The notes: generated by a model not told the origin, from the letters alone. A stretch of DNA of 64,000 bases from Ardenticatenaceae bacterium (GCA_020634565.1 JACKBN010000010.1:1-64000); one strand, 5' to 3'. Shown: positions 34,976 through 45,021, counted from the stretch's first letter. A program made the numbers and translations.

Positions 34976-35184
34976 TGTTTGCCGCATCTGTTTTTCTGAA
35001 TATTGCTTTGCAATCCTCGATAAACCCGAACACGTTTAATAATTACCTGACGTTAGGTTACTTTGTAATGGGCACAATTGGGTTGGTGTATATTGTTAGC
35101 CTGGCCGTGCGCCAGCGGAATTTGCGTCAGGATATCCAATTGATGGAACGTTTATTACAAGATGATGAGGAAGCTGCCGGTTAG
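34975..35184 (+). CDS. ccmD: CcmD-like small membrane protein
   Basis: The protein has 69 residues. One hydrophobic helix lies at about 20-40 (YLTLGYFVMGTIGLVYIVSL), followed by a charged tail (RQRNLRQDIQLMERLLQDDE). Size, topology and its TAATG overlap with ccmC identify it as the CcmD partner that helps release holo-CcmE. Identification rests on context, since CcmD is poorly conserved. Confidence 0.75.
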   Translation: MFAASVFLNIALQSSINPNTFNNYLTLGYFVMGTIGLVYIVSLAVRQRNLRQDIQLMERLLQDDEEAAG

Positions 35185-35329
35185 CTGACGTGATGTAGGC
35201 GCCGTTACTTTTTCTTAATGTTTTGGCGGCATACTGGGCTGATGAGTGTACGGCCGTTGCCGCTCAGTAAGAATTTTTCACGGCCAAACGTCTAAAAACC
35301 AAAATGCTTTTTGAAGTGGAGAACTTCCT

Positions 35330-36448
35330 ATGTTCAAATCACTGACTTTGCCTGAACCGATTCGCACACTTTCCAACACGCAGAAATTGCTGATTGGGAT
35401 TGGTACGGCCGTTCTCCTGTTTTTAATTATTGGCACACTTTTCCAAGAAAGCAGCACGCCTGAATTTGCCGTGGGGATACAAACCCAACCCTTTGCTATT
35501 TTGGCCCTGCTGGCTTTTGGCGGTGGTGTTCTGAGCTTTGCTTCACCGTGTACCCTGCCGGTGCTGACTGCCTATTTTGCCTTTGCGTTTCAAAGCGGCC
35601 GTACGCAGATTGCCACCAACACCATCGCCTTTATGCTGGGGTTGGCTACCACTTTCACCTTGTTGGGCGCCGTTGGTTTTGGCGTGGGGCAGGTTTTGGT
35701 CGGGAATCAGCAGCTACTCATCTTGATTGGTGGTGCCGTGGTGATGGGTTTTGGCGTGCTTAGCCTGCTGGGCAAAGGTTTTGGCGGTGTCGATACCAGC
35801 GGCACGGGTGGCGCTCAGCCCAAAAGCACAACCATAAGAGGGTCATACATTTTTGGCTTGAGTTTTGCCGTGGGCTGGACCAGCTGTATTGGCCCGATTT
35901 TGGGCGCGGTGCTTACGTTGGCTGCCCAAACCACCTCGGTGTGGAACGGCATGATGCTGCTCTTTATCTACACATTGGGGCTGGGGCTGCCATTGCTGAT
36001 TGTTTCGACTTTTTTCGGCCGTATGAGCCGCCAGAGTTTGTTCTGGCGCGCTTTGCGGGGCAAAGGGTGGGAAGTAAACACGCACGTATTTGTGGTAGCG
36101 TTGGTTTGGGCGTTGGCCATCTGGCGGATTCTGGTGGCTGTGCTGGATTTTGCATTTTTCAACTTTAGCACGTTTGCCGGACAGTCAGTGACGATTTGGC
36201 ATGAGCTTGGTTTGCTGTTGGTAGCTGTGCTCGGCGCGGCTTTGTGGGTGTTCACGGGTTCTGAAGAACGCCGCATCACTGTTCACTTACATTCAACGCA
36301 GTTGATTAGTGGCGTGCTCTTTGTCTTGTTGGCTGTCTTGATGCTTAATGGTGCTTTAACCCAAATTAATGCTCTGTTTGGTCAGTACGAATTTTCCGAA
36401 TGGTTTGTACTTTTGGAAGAGCGCTTTGTATCGTTTTTCCAGCAATAG
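35330..36448 (+). CDS. ccdA: CcdA-type thiol-disulfide transmembrane protein
   Basis: The protein has 372 residues, longer than minimal CcdA (about 240). It has an N-terminal helix (about 20-38) followed by a DsbD/CcdA core. Both redox cysteines are visible in the expected places: SFASPCTLPVLTAYFAFAF (about 72-90) in the first core helix and GWTSCIGPILGAVL (about 183-196) in the fourth. It carries reducing power across the membrane to apocytochromes via the TlpA-like protein encoded next. The C-terminal 130 residues are additional helices. Confidence 0.9.
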   Translation: MFKSLTLPEPIRTLSNTQKLLIGIGTAVLLFLIIGTLFQESSTPEFAVGIQTQPFAILALLAFGGGVLSFASPCTLPVLTAYFAFAFQSGRTQIATNTIAFMLGLATTFTLLGAVGFGVGQVLVGNQQLLILIGGAVVMGFGVLSLLGKGFGGVDTSGTGGAQPKSTTIRGSYIFGLSFAVGWTSCIGPILGAVLTLAAQTTSVWNGMMLLFIYTLGLGLPLLIVSTFFGRMSRQSLFWRALRGKGWEVNTHVFVVALVWALAIWRILVAVLDFAFFNFSTFAGQSVTIWHELGLLLVAVLGAALWVFTGSEERRITVHLHSTQLISGVLFVLLAVLMLNGALTQINALFGQYEFSEWFVLLEERFVSFFQQ

Positions 36449-36469
36449 ATTTTTGACGATTACTTTAAT

Positions 36470-36518
36470 AAACCTCCCATTGATTACCAGATTTGGACAT
36501 GCTTTGGGAGGTTTTTTA
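36470..36518 (+). terminator. Terminator after ccdA
   Basis: AAACCTCCCA pairs with TGGGAGGTTT across a 25-nt loop, and a TTTTTTATT tract follows. It lies between ccdA and the thioredoxin-like gene. Confidence 0.75.
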
Positions 36519-36537
36519 TTTGCGGCGAGATTGTGTT

Positions 36538-37209
36538 ATGTCAAATGAAGATCGGGAAAAGCAAGCGGGTTCGGTGGGAAACGGCCGTAATCCCCTGCTC
36601 GTTGTGGGTGGGTTTGTTATTTTGGGCCTGGCCCTCACGTTAATTATTTTTGGCGGCAACCTGTTTGGTGGTGCCGAAGAATCGGTGGCCAATGAGGGCG
36701 GCTCCATTTTAGAGCAGGTGCCTGCGTTTGAACCGGCGGAAGTCAGTGTGAATGAGCTGCCCACAGGCGGCGGCCCGCTAAAAATTGGCTCTGTTGCCTA
36801 TGATTTTGCCTTGCAAGATGTGGTTGGCAACCAGATTCGGCTCAGCGATTTTGCCGGGCAACCCGTCATTATCAATTTTTGGGCAACCTGGTGTGGTCCC
36901 TGCCGTATCGAAATGCCGGAACTGGAAGCTGCCTACCAAACTTACCAAGAGGACAACCTGGTGATTCTGGCGCTGGATCAGCAGGAACCAGCGGAAGATG
37001 TTGCCGATTTCTTTGATGATCTAGGCTTGAGCTTTACGGCCGTTCTCGATGACGAAGGCATCGTTTCTGAACTGTATGGGGTGGCCAATGTCCTGCCTAC
37101 CACCTATTTCATCAATGGGGAAGGCGAGGTAACAGCCATTCACCGCGGCCCAATGACCCAATCGCAAATTGACGATTATTTAGCAGATACATTGCCCAAT
37201 GCAAACTGA
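36538..37209 (+). CDS. Membrane-anchored TlpA/ResA-like thiol-disulfide oxidoreductase
   Basis: The protein has 223 residues from the ATG at 36538; frames further upstream run through the ccdA terminator. One N-terminal anchor helix lies at about 20-40. A thioredoxin-like redoxin domain covers about 85-220 with the active site WATWCGPCRIEMPELE at about 116-131 and the cis-Pro in VANVLPTTYFI at about 180. It probably keeps apocytochrome c cysteines reduced outside the membrane, fed by CcdA. Confidence 0.9.
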   Translation: MSNEDREKQAGSVGNGRNPLLVVGGFVILGLALTLIIFGGNLFGGAEESVANEGGSILEQVPAFEPAEVSVNELPTGGGPLKIGSVAYDFALQDVVGNQIRLSDFAGQPVIINFWATWCGPCRIEMPELEAAYQTYQEDNLVILALDQQEPAEDVADFFDDLGLSFTAVLDDEGIVSELYGVANVLPTTYFINGEGEVTAIHRGPMTQSQIDDYLADTLPNAN

Positions 37210-37265
37210 TTTGCTCCTGATTCAGCCGGGCTAAGTTTCCGTTTCCTGCATATTGGCTATACTTG

Positions 37266-37293
37266 GGATCAGCTTTGGCTGATCCTATTTTTT
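37266..37293 (+). terminator. Terminator after the TlpA-like gene
   Basis: The 8-bp stem GGATCAGC/GCTGATCC has a TTTG loop followed by TATTTTTTG. Confidence 0.85.
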
Positions 37294-37308
37294 GTAAAAG
37301 GTACGCAT

Positions 37309-38112
37309 ATGACAACGCCCCCCAAGAAAAAAGTAACAGGCCGCACCCGCGATTTTGTGGTGGGAGCAGATAAACTGATTTACAAGTTCAGTAAACATTG
37401 GCTGGGCGTGTTGAATACGGTTATTGCCATTTATGTGGCGCTGCCCATTCTGGCGCCGGTACTCATGAATGTGGGCGCAACTGGCCCAGCCCGCGTCATT
37501 TACACTATGTACAGTCCCATGTGCCACCAGATGGCTTCGCGCAGCTTTTTCCTTTTTGGTGAACAGGCCGCCTATCCTCGTGCCCTGGCGGGTACTGAGC
37601 TGACGCCTTTGGAAACCTATGCCGAAACGCTGCCCGCCTTTGCTGGCATCGAGAATGAAAATTGGGCCGAATTTTTCATTGCGGCGCGTGAATTCCTGGG
37701 CAACGAGCAGATGGGCTATAAGATGGCGCTGTGCGAACGAGATATTGCCATCTATGGTTTTGTGCTGATTGGGGGCCTTCTTTACGGGGTGCTGCGACGG
37801 TATCGTAAGATACGGCCGTTACCCTTCATTCTCTTCCTCATCCTGGGCATGGGGCCGATTGGGCTGGATGGCTTTAGCCAACTGTTTGGTTACTATGCCA
37901 CCCCGCTGAGCGGAGGCGATCCGGCGGGTTTCCAGGCATTTCTAGGCTCAATTTTCCCTTTGCGCGAAAGCAGCCCCTTCCTGCGCACGCTCACCGGAGC
38001 GATCTTTGGCTTCATGCTGGTCTGGCTGGCGTATCCCCATCTGGATCACAACATGGGCCGTACCGAAGCCGATCTGGAGCGAAAGCTCACCCGCATTGGC
38101 GAGCTTCCCTAA
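37309..38112 (+). CDS. DUF2085 family membrane protein
   Basis: The protein has 267 residues with four to five hydrophobic helices. The family's Cys-His region is present: YSPMCHQMASRSFFLFGEQA at about 66-85, then CERDIAIYGFVLIGGLLYG at about 142-160, and LGMGPIGLDGFSQLFGY at about 184-200. DUF2085 proteins are common in Chloroflexota and archaea; their function is unknown. The conserved Cys and His suggest metal or heme contact (inference). It follows the cytochrome c maturation genes but is separated from them by a terminator. Confidence 0.85.
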   Translation: MTTPPKKKVTGRTRDFVVGADKLIYKFSKHWLGVLNTVIAIYVALPILAPVLMNVGATGPARVIYTMYSPMCHQMASRSFFLFGEQAAYPRALAGTELTPLETYAETLPAFAGIENENWAEFFIAAREFLGNEQMGYKMALCERDIAIYGFVLIGGLLYGVLRRYRKIRPLPFILFLILGMGPIGLDGFSQLFGYYATPLSGGDPAGFQAFLGSIFPLRESSPFLRTLTGAIFGFMLVWLAYPHLDHNMGRTEADLERKLTRIGELP

Positions 38113-38129
38113 TTGCAGCGGAAAAATAA

Positions 38130-38165
38130 AAAGGGTACGCCAATTCGTCGTTCGGCGTACCCTTT
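38130..38165. terminator. Bidirectional terminator between DUF2085 gene and fabF
   Basis: The 12-bp stem AAAGGGTACGCC/GGCGTACCCTTT, with a TTTTTATTTTT tract on the minus strand, ends fabF. On the plus strand it ends the DUF2085 gene. Confidence 0.88.
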
Positions 38166-38188
38166 GAAATGGCTAAATTTACCCTCTG

Positions 38189-39439
38189 CTACGACTGGTA
38201 GCGCCCCAACACCAATGTGGCGTTGTGTCCCCCCAAGCCAAACCCATTTGACATCGTAACATCCACCTGGGCCGAGCGGGCTGTGTTTGGCACATAGTCC
38301 AGATCGCATTCAGGATCGGGTGTTTCATAATTGATGGTTGGCGGCAGCAAATTATTCTCGATTGCTTTGAGGCAAATGATCGCCTCCAGGGAGCCGGAAG
38401 CCCCCAACAAATGCCCATGCATGGACTTGGTCGAGCTGACGGCCACATCGTAGGCAGCCTCGCCAAAGACAGCTTTAATTGCGGCCGTTTCTGATTTGTC
38501 GTTGAGCGGTGTGCTGGTGCCGTGGGCGCTGATGTAATCAACTGCGCCTGGCTCTATGGCCGCATCTACCAGGGCAGAGCGCATCGCCTCAATTGCGCCA
38601 GAGCCATCCTCTGCCGGCATGGAAATGTGATAGGCATCGGCGCTGGCCCCGTAGCCCAAAAATTCGCCATAGATGTGCGCCCCACGTGCGAGAGCGTGTT
38701 CCAACTCTTCCAGCACCACGATAGCTGCCCCTTCGCTGACCACAAATCCATCACGCGTCTGGTCAAACGGCCGTGATGCCGTTTGTGGCGTTTCATTGCG
38801 AGTGGACAGCGCTTTCATCACGCTGAACCCGGCAAAAGCAATCGGCAGCAGGCAGGCCTCAGAACCACCCGCGATCATCACATCGGCTGCGCCATATTGC
38901 ACCACGCGGGCTGCCTGGCCGATGGCATCATTGCCCGTGGCGCAGGCAGTCGCTACCGACATATTGGGGCCGCCCAAACCATGTTGAATCGAAACAGTGG
39001 CGGCTGGCGTATCGGCCAACATCATCGGCACAAAAAAGGGGCTCACGCGGTACGGCCCGCGCTCGTTGAGCATATTGACGTTGTCTACAATGGGGTCCAG
39101 GCTGCCCATGCCGCTGCCCACCACCACGCCGACACGATTTTTATTGGCATCGGTGATGGTGAGTTGGGCGTCATCAATGGCTTGCTGAGCGGCATACAGG
39201 GCAAATTGAGTCATGCGCGACATGCGCCGCACTTCTTTGCGGTCAAAATGCGCCTGAGGATCAAAATCTTTCACTTCCCCGGCAAATGTTGTTTTGTATT
39301 CGCTGGCATCAAAAGCGGTAAGGGTGTCGATGCCAGATTGTCCTTGACTGATTTTTTGCCAGGTGGTTGTTACATCATTTCCCAGCGGGTTGAGTGTGCC
39401 TAGGCCGGTCACCACCACCCGTCGTTTTTGCTGATTCAT
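38189..39439 (-). CDS. fabF: 3-oxoacyl-[acyl-carrier-protein] synthase II
   Basis: The protein has 416 residues, the usual size. This is a condensing enzyme that extends acyl-ACP with malonyl-ACP. The catalytic triad is visible: the nucleophile Cys in VATACATGNDAIG at about 167, one His in SAHGTSTPLND at about 306 and the second in SSTKSMHGHLLGASG at about 342. The C-terminal SNGFGLGGHNATLVL is also typical. It begins VVVTGLGTLNPLGNDV. No other fatty-acid synthesis gene is adjacent. Confidence 0.95.
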   Translation of the reverse strand: MNQQKRRVVVTGLGTLNPLGNDVTTTWQKISQGQSGIDTLTAFDASEYKTTFAGEVKDFDPQAHFDRKEVRRMSRMTQFALYAAQQAIDDAQLTITDANKNRVGVVVGSGMGSLDPIVDNVNMLNERGPYRVSPFFVPMMLADTPAATVSIQHGLGGPNMSVATACATGNDAIGQAARVVQYGAADVMIAGGSEACLLPIAFAGFSVMKALSTRNETPQTASRPFDQTRDGFVVSEGAAIVVLEELEHALARGAHIYGEFLGYGASADAYHISMPAEDGSGAIEAMRSALVDAAIEPGAVDYISAHGTSTPLNDKSETAAIKAVFGEAAYDVAVSSTKSMHGHLLGASGSLEAIICLKAIENNLLPPTINYETPDPECDLDYVPNTARSAQVDVTMSNGFGLGGHNATLVLGRYQS

Positions 39440-39530
39440 TCTGCCTCCACAATCTTACTTCGAGTTTCACCCAGCTATAACCCAGGCTTTATGGTAAAGA
39501 TACGGCCGTACCTCACCCGGCACCCAACAA

Positions 39531-39566
39531 AAAAGAGGCTGACACTTCTGCCAGCCTCTTTTTTTA
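39531..39566 (-). terminator. Terminator downstream of the PPC-domain lipoprotein gene
   Basis: On the minus strand AAAGAGGCTGGCA pairs with TGTCAGCCTCTTT and is followed by a T run. It lies 45 bp after the lipoprotein gene's stop. Confidence 0.8.
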
Positions 39567-39610
39567 AGCAATCAGTTGAAGTAACTGATTACCGTTTTAC
39601 AAACTGTGAT

Positions 39611-41737
39611 TTACTGTGCGTCAACCGTCATGAGGAAGTCGCCTTCACCACTGAAGAAGTCGCTCACGCGGATGATAACCAGATCTTCGGTTTCAAACGT
39701 GTAAATCAATTGTTCTGGTTCGCCGGAAAAGCCATCATCAATAGTGGCCAGAACGTTTAGGTCCAGGTCCAGGATTTCAATCACCATGTCCACGGAATCA
39801 TCATCGGGAATGACATTAACAACCATAGACTCACCTGGCGTACCGCTAATGACGTAGTCAATCAGGCCTTCAGAATTGGTGCGGGCGTCTACAAAGTCGC
39901 CAAAAGCCAGCTCAAACACGACCTCTGTTGAGCCATACAACACCACTTCGTAGTCGCCGGTATTGCCGCCAAACTCCTCATCCTCTGAATTGAGAACCTG
40001 GAACGTGTACCAGACGGTGTCGGGAACAAGCATGACAAATTCTTCTGTCTCGACGGAAAAATCAAACCCACGCTGCGCATCATTCTGATCCAGGGAATTG
40101 TCAATGCCTATCTCTTCGCCCAGCAGCGTGTCACCCTGTCGTACCTGAATGGCAATGTCCAGACCTTCCTCGGGGATAGCCATAATGCCTACCATGTCGC
40201 CAGCTTGCAGCGGCCGGAAGGGGAAGGCATGTCCTTCACCTTCATCGTCAGCTTCCAGGGTGTCTGGGGCAGCATAAACCACATTGGTCAGAGGGTAGCT
40301 TAATTGCAGGTCGAAGCTGCCGCTGGCACCATCAAAACCGTATACCTGGATAGTGTAAACACCATCGGCAGGCAAGGTCGCGAGAATATTTTCCACACCA
40401 AATGCGGCATCGCGCTCATTTGATAGCAGAAAGTTTCCAGAGGCGTCAACCATATCGACAATGAGGTCAAAGTCACCCATAGGGGTAATAACTGCGCCCA
40501 CAACATCATCGGCCGCGCCGGAGAATGAGTAGGAAGCAATTGGATTGGCACCATCTACAGCGCCAGAAACCAGGTCGCCGTAGGCTATGGGTGTGCCCTC
40601 ACCGCTGGTTGCGGGCGGCAGGGAGGAGAGGCCACCAGATTCAACAAGCGTTAAGGTGTAATTACCCGTTGCCTCAGCAAAGCCTCGAATCGTGATGAAG
40701 TATTGGCCAGAAGCCGGGATAACCAGTTCGAGAATTTCTTCGGTGCCGAAGGAGGCATCAACTTCGCCATTGGGCAAAATGGAAACGCCGCTTTCGTTGA
40801 GGACGTCAACCATCAAATCAAAGTCGCCTTCCGGCTCCACAAAGATGTCTACAGATTCGCCTTCCAGGCCAATGAAGTCCCAAACGGCAGGGCCAGTCTC
40901 ATCGACTGTACCGCTCATGGTGTCGCCATACAGCAGGAAGCCAAGGCTGGTGGGTACATCGCCAGTTGGGACTTCTGGGCCACCAACCGGTGCAGACAGG
41001 ACGATAGACTCTGTGATGGCATCCAGCAAGGGACGCATCTCTGCTTCTACAGATGTTTCCGCGCCAGCCAGTACCACAGCGGCTCGTGTATCAGCCATGA
41101 CGATGAGAATCTTCATGACGGCCGTATCCCCTTCGGCATCGGTGGCATCAGCCAAAACTTCGGCTGCGGATTGGCCATTGATGGTAACGGCCGTTGGCTC
41201 CTGGGTTACGGTTAACGAAATGCCGTCATCGCTTGGTTGGGCAAAGAAGTCCACAAAGACGCCCAAAATCTGCACGGGATCCGTGGTGTCAACTTCGGCA
41301 TCCAGCTCGGCAAACTGCGCCGTATCCAGGAAGAGCATGTTGAAAATGGCGCCTTCAATGTTGTCATCACTGTCTTCGATAATGTCTTGGCTGCTGGCCA
41401 AACGTAGTTCACTGCCCAGCTCGTCAAATTCAATCGCCCAGTCGCCGGGGTAAGACAGATCGACGCCCAGAACTTCGTTGGAAAAGTCCTCAAAACCGGC
41501 TGTCGGATCTGGGATAGCCGTGGGTTCTGGCGTTTCAGTTGGTTCCGGCTCAGCGGTGGGTTCCTCCGTTGGTTCCGGTTCTTCGGTGGGATCCTCTTGG
41601 GGATCTTCTTCCTCGTCCTCGTCGTTGGAAATACGAGGCGTTGGCGTGGGGTCTTCGCCGCCACAGGCGGTTAAAGCTGTGCCAAACAGCAGCGCTGCCA
41701 CCAGCAAGAAAATCAGATGTTTGTTCAAATGTTTCAT
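39611..41737 (-). CDS. Large lipoprotein with repeated pre-peptidase C-type (PPC) domains
   Basis: The protein has 708 residues. The signal peptide has a lipobox LTAC (Cys at about 26), so it is a secreted, lipid-anchored protein. An acidic, Pro/Thr/Glu-rich linker (about 30-75) follows, then a domain of about 170 residues (FSNEVLGVDLSYPGDW onwards). Four related beta domains come next, each with a motif like GDFDLIVDMVDASG and a segment such as GVYTIQVYGFDGASGSFDL, characteristic of PPC-like domains. It is probably a cell-surface binding or structural protein. The start has AGGAGAG upstream. Confidence 0.8.
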   Translation of the reverse strand: MKHLNKHLIFLLVAALLFGTALTACGGEDPTPTPRISNDEDEEEDPQEDPTEEPEPTEEPTAEPEPTETPEPTAIPDPTAGFEDFSNEVLGVDLSYPGDWAIEFDELGSELRLASSQDIIEDSDDNIEGAIFNMLFLDTAQFAELDAEVDTTDPVQILGVFVDFFAQPSDDGISLTVTQEPTAVTINGQSAAEVLADATDAEGDTAVMKILIVMADTRAAVVLAGAETSVEAEMRPLLDAITESIVLSAPVGGPEVPTGDVPTSLGFLLYGDTMSGTVDETGPAVWDFIGLEGESVDIFVEPEGDFDLMVDVLNESGVSILPNGEVDASFGTEEILELVIPASGQYFITIRGFAEATGNYTLTLVESGGLSSLPPATSGEGTPIAYGDLVSGAVDGANPIASYSFSGAADDVVGAVITPMGDFDLIVDMVDASGNFLLSNERDAAFGVENILATLPADGVYTIQVYGFDGASGSFDLQLSYPLTNVVYAAPDTLEADDEGEGHAFPFRPLQAGDMVGIMAIPEEGLDIAIQVRQGDTLLGEEIGIDNSLDQNDAQRGFDFSVETEEFVMLVPDTVWYTFQVLNSEDEEFGGNTGDYEVVLYGSTEVVFELAFGDFVDARTNSEGLIDYVISGTPGESMVVNVIPDDDSVDMVIEILDLDLNVLATIDDGFSGEPEQLIYTFETEDLVIIRVSDFFSGEGDFLMTVDAQ

Positions 41738-42029
41738 AAAATCTCTCCTAAAATTAGTTGGGTTCCTTATAACGGCGTCTTAGGGAATAGGTTGATGGAC
41801 TAATCTACTAATGGTAATAAAAGTGAATGGCTTCACCATAGGTTAAACGGTCTATTTTGGCCTGTCTCCCACATTATGATGGCAATTCTTTCTGTTAATC
41901 TGAACGGCCGTCTCCATCAACAAATTCAATAAATTTCACGTATGGCGCACAGAATACAGGCAAACAATTTTCCGAACTGTAAAGCAGTATATAAATTCAT
42001 CGATCCGAAATCGATCCAGTACATTTGGG
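41738..42029. other. Intergenic region upstream of the lipoprotein gene
   Basis: This contains the 5' region of the minus-strand lipoprotein gene, with its AGGAGAG ribosome-binding site, and one ACGGCCGT copy near 41902. I see no gene and no other clear signal. Confidence 0.5.
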
Positions 42030-42058
42030 CAAAAAAAAGACAGTTTCCAAAGAAACCG
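42030..42058 (-). terminator. Terminator downstream of the DinG-type gene
   Basis: On the minus strand CGGTTTC-TTTG-GAAACTG forms a 7-bp stem, followed by TCTTTTTTTT. It is about 30 bp after the stop of the helicase gene. Confidence 0.75.
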
Positions 42059-42089
42059 CCTTTTGCTCATGGGGAGAGGAGATTGGCTG

Positions 42090-44915
42090 TTAGCCACGAT
42101 CCCGATTCAGCCAGCGCAGCGTAAGCTCCCCAACGCGATCCAGCCGCTGGCGCAGCACCGTACACTCTGGCAGCGCATCCACAAACATCTGGCCATACCG
42201 CTTCGTAATCACCCGCTTGTCCAGAATAATGACCGCACCCTCATCTGTGGTGCGCCGGTTCAAACGGCCGAATCCTTGACGAAAGCGCAGCACCGCCTCT
42301 GGCACCGAATACTCAAAAAACGCATTGTCAAACGTCTCCGAACGGGCCGCAAAAATGGGGTCAGATGGCACATCAAACGGCAGCTTGGCAATGAGCACTG
42401 CTTGCAGCCCCTCGCCCGGCACATCTACCCCTTCCCAGAAGGAGCGCGTGCCTAGCAGTACGGCGCGGGCATCTGGCCGTTTAAACTGGTCCAAAAGCTG
42501 CTGGCGGCTGCCACCGGACGATTGGGCCAGGGTTGCAATGCCGGCATCCGCTAAAGGCCCTTCAATCGCTTTAGCCGTCTGGCTGAGCTGGCCATAAGCC
42601 GTAAAAAGCACCATTGTGCGCCCGCCCAGCGACGTGGCCACATCCACAATGGCATCCTCCAGCATGCGTTGGTAGCCGGGTTGGTTTGGTTCGGGAATGT
42701 CTGTCACCAGATAAAGCAGTGTTTGGTTTTTGTAATCAAAGGGGGAGCCGACGGCTAGTTCATCTACATCATAAGCGTGGAGCCGCTCGCGGATGTAGGC
42801 AAAGTTGGCCTCTTCGCGGGCGTCTGGCCCGGCCGTGCGCATGGTGGCCGAGGTGAGGACCACCGTTTCCAACGCTTCAAAAATGTTACTTTGCACCAAT
42901 GGCCCCACATGCAGCGGCGCGGCCTGCAGCGAAATGCGCTCGCGGAACACTTCCACCCAGTAGATCATCTGATTGTCTGGTTCCAGAATGATGCCGTCCA
43001 GGTTCAGCCGCGTTTCTTCCAGGGAGCGGGCATTGCTCAGCAGCGTTAGCTTCAAATCCTCGCCATCTTCCACGTCGAACTGATCGGCCACATCGTCCAG
43101 ACCACCCGCCAGTTTGGCAAAGCCATCCACAATGCCACGGAGGTGGCGGCTCAGGTTGTCCCAACTCAGTTCTACCTCGTCAAAGCCCGGCTGGATGCGT
43201 GCCGCAGGCGTGAGCCGAATTTGCTGGGCAAACTGGCTGCGTGTATTCATCGCCTCAGACAAAAAGTAGGTGAGCGTGGTGAAAAATTCATCCAGCCGGA
43301 TCACGGCCGCTTGCCCTTCGCGGCGAATCCGGTTGATGAACTCATTAAATTTGTCCATAAATTCAGACGGCAAGGCCGCCTCTAACCGGCTTTGCAAATC
43401 GGCCAGCAGCCCGCCGCGCAGCTTGTTCACATCGTCCAAAATTGCTTCCAGAAAGCGTTTGTCGGCGCGGAAGCTAAGGCCATCGGTAACGGCCGCTTCC
43501 AGATGATGCGCCTCGTCCACAATTAAATCGTAAAACTGGGGCAGAATTCGGTTCTCATTTGCCAGATCAGACAGCAGCAGCGAATGGTTCACAATCAGCA
43601 CGTTCGCCAGTTCTGAGCGGCGGCGCACCACGTGCAGCGGGCAATTTTCGGCCGCGCAATGATCTGAGGTGCAGGAGGCGTTTTCCCCGTTCAGACGGGA
43701 CCAGGCTAGCCGCTCACCGGGTGTACGCAGGTTCAATTCCGCCACGTCGCCCGTCAGGGTAGTGGGCAGCCAGAGCAAAATGCGGGCAAAGAGGGACATC
43801 TCGTCGGTGTTGCTGGGGCCTGTGTGGCGCATTTGCTGGAAGAGGCGGGTACACAGGTAGTTGCGTTTGCCTTTGCGCACGGCGGCGCGCAGCTCAAACG
43901 GCAGCACTTTTTGCAGCTCGGGAATATCCTTGCCGATGAGCTGATCCTGCAAATTGATGGTGTTGGTGGAGATGACGACGCGACGGCCGTTTTCCACCGA
44001 CCAAAACGCTGCCGGAATTAAATAGGCAATACTTTTGCCCGTGCCTGTACCGGCTTCTACCATCACGTGCGCGCCATCGTTGAATGCGCCGACCACCGCA
44101 TCCAGCATTTCCACCTGCTGCGGCCGGTACTCAAACGAGTCAAACAGTTTGCTAAAGTTGCCGCCCGGCTGGATCATGCTGGCTACCAATTCTGCGTCTA
44201 GCATGCGCGGATTTTCTGCCGGAACCGACGGTTTCCCCTCCAGCTTGCCCGGATTAAAGAGCCGGGGCAGCCGTCCGCGATGGCGCAAATCTTTCCCTTC
44301 AAAGGCGGTGCGTACCCGCTCGGCCAAGATATCCTCAAAAAAGATGGTTTCCGGCCAGCCCAACCGTCGTCCAGCTTCTACCAGTTCATCAATTTGGTTG
44401 AGTTGGAGCTGCATGGCCCGCTCGCGCAGCGCCAGAAAAAGCTCTACCGTCTGTTCTGCGTCGTCCAGGGCCCGATGGGTTTGCTTGCCGCTGGGATTGG
44501 GCAGTCCCAAATATTGCACCAGCGATTCCAGATTGAATCGCCCTGCATCGGGAAACAAAATGGAGGCAAGCGTTACTGTGTCGATACGATGGTTGCCCAC
44601 GCCCAGCCGTTCCATCTCCAAAAAGCCCAAATCGAAGCCGACGTTGTGGCCGACCAACACGTGGTCGCCGATTTTGGGGCGCAGGCGGGAGCGTAGGGTG
44701 AACATGGTGGGTGCATCATCCACCATGGCCTGGGTGATGCCGGTGAGCTGGGTGATAAAGGGTGGCACGGGCCGGTGCGGATTTACCAGCGAGGAAAATT
44801 CATCCAGAATATCGTTGCCGCGAAAGGTGATGGCGGCAACTTCGATGATGCTGTCGGTTTGCGGGTCTAGCCCGGTGGTTTCCACGTCTATGGCAACGTA
44901 GGTGGTGGCACTCAT
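42090..44915 (-). CDS. dinG: DnaQ-like exonuclease fused to DinG-type helicase
   Basis: The protein has 941 residues, matching Bacillus-type DinG. The N-terminal DEDD exonuclease domain (about 1-170) has IDVETTGLDP, LVGHNVGFDLGFLEM and HRALDDAEQT. The helicase half has Walker A VEAGTGTGKS at about 289, the DEAH box VDEAHHLE at about 468 and motif VI-like RFRQGFGRLNRR near 900. Four Cys that could hold an iron-sulfur cluster are visible (YLCTRL, then ASC, DHC and ENC within one stretch near 415). It probably acts in DNA repair. A TATAAT lies about 30 nt upstream of the GGATC site and ATG. Confidence 0.93.
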   Translation of the reverse strand: MSATTYVAIDVETTGLDPQTDSIIEVAAITFRGNDILDEFSSLVNPHRPVPPFITQLTGITQAMVDDAPTMFTLRSRLRPKIGDHVLVGHNVGFDLGFLEMERLGVGNHRIDTVTLASILFPDAGRFNLESLVQYLGLPNPSGKQTHRALDDAEQTVELFLALRERAMQLQLNQIDELVEAGRRLGWPETIFFEDILAERVRTAFEGKDLRHRGRLPRLFNPGKLEGKPSVPAENPRMLDAELVASMIQPGGNFSKLFDSFEYRPQQVEMLDAVVGAFNDGAHVMVEAGTGTGKSIAYLIPAAFWSVENGRRVVISTNTINLQDQLIGKDIPELQKVLPFELRAAVRKGKRNYLCTRLFQQMRHTGPSNTDEMSLFARILLWLPTTLTGDVAELNLRTPGERLAWSRLNGENASCTSDHCAAENCPLHVVRRRSELANVLIVNHSLLLSDLANENRILPQFYDLIVDEAHHLEAAVTDGLSFRADKRFLEAILDDVNKLRGGLLADLQSRLEAALPSEFMDKFNEFINRIRREGQAAVIRLDEFFTTLTYFLSEAMNTRSQFAQQIRLTPAARIQPGFDEVELSWDNLSRHLRGIVDGFAKLAGGLDDVADQFDVEDGEDLKLTLLSNARSLEETRLNLDGIILEPDNQMIYWVEVFRERISLQAAPLHVGPLVQSNIFEALETVVLTSATMRTAGPDAREEANFAYIRERLHAYDVDELAVGSPFDYKNQTLLYLVTDIPEPNQPGYQRMLEDAIVDVATSLGGRTMVLFTAYGQLSQTAKAIEGPLADAGIATLAQSSGGSRQQLLDQFKRPDARAVLLGTRSFWEGVDVPGEGLQAVLIAKLPFDVPSDPIFAARSETFDNAFFEYSVPEAVLRFRQGFGRLNRRTTDEGAVIILDKRVITKRYGQMFVDALPECTVLRQRLDRVGELTLRWLNRDRG

Positions 44916-45021
44916 AAAAAAGATCCAGTTAAGCTTAAAAAGCGAAATTATAGCACAGATTTTCTAGCAGAAATGGGAACGGCCGTATACTTAACAAATT
45001 CTGACCTTTTGTTTATGGTGG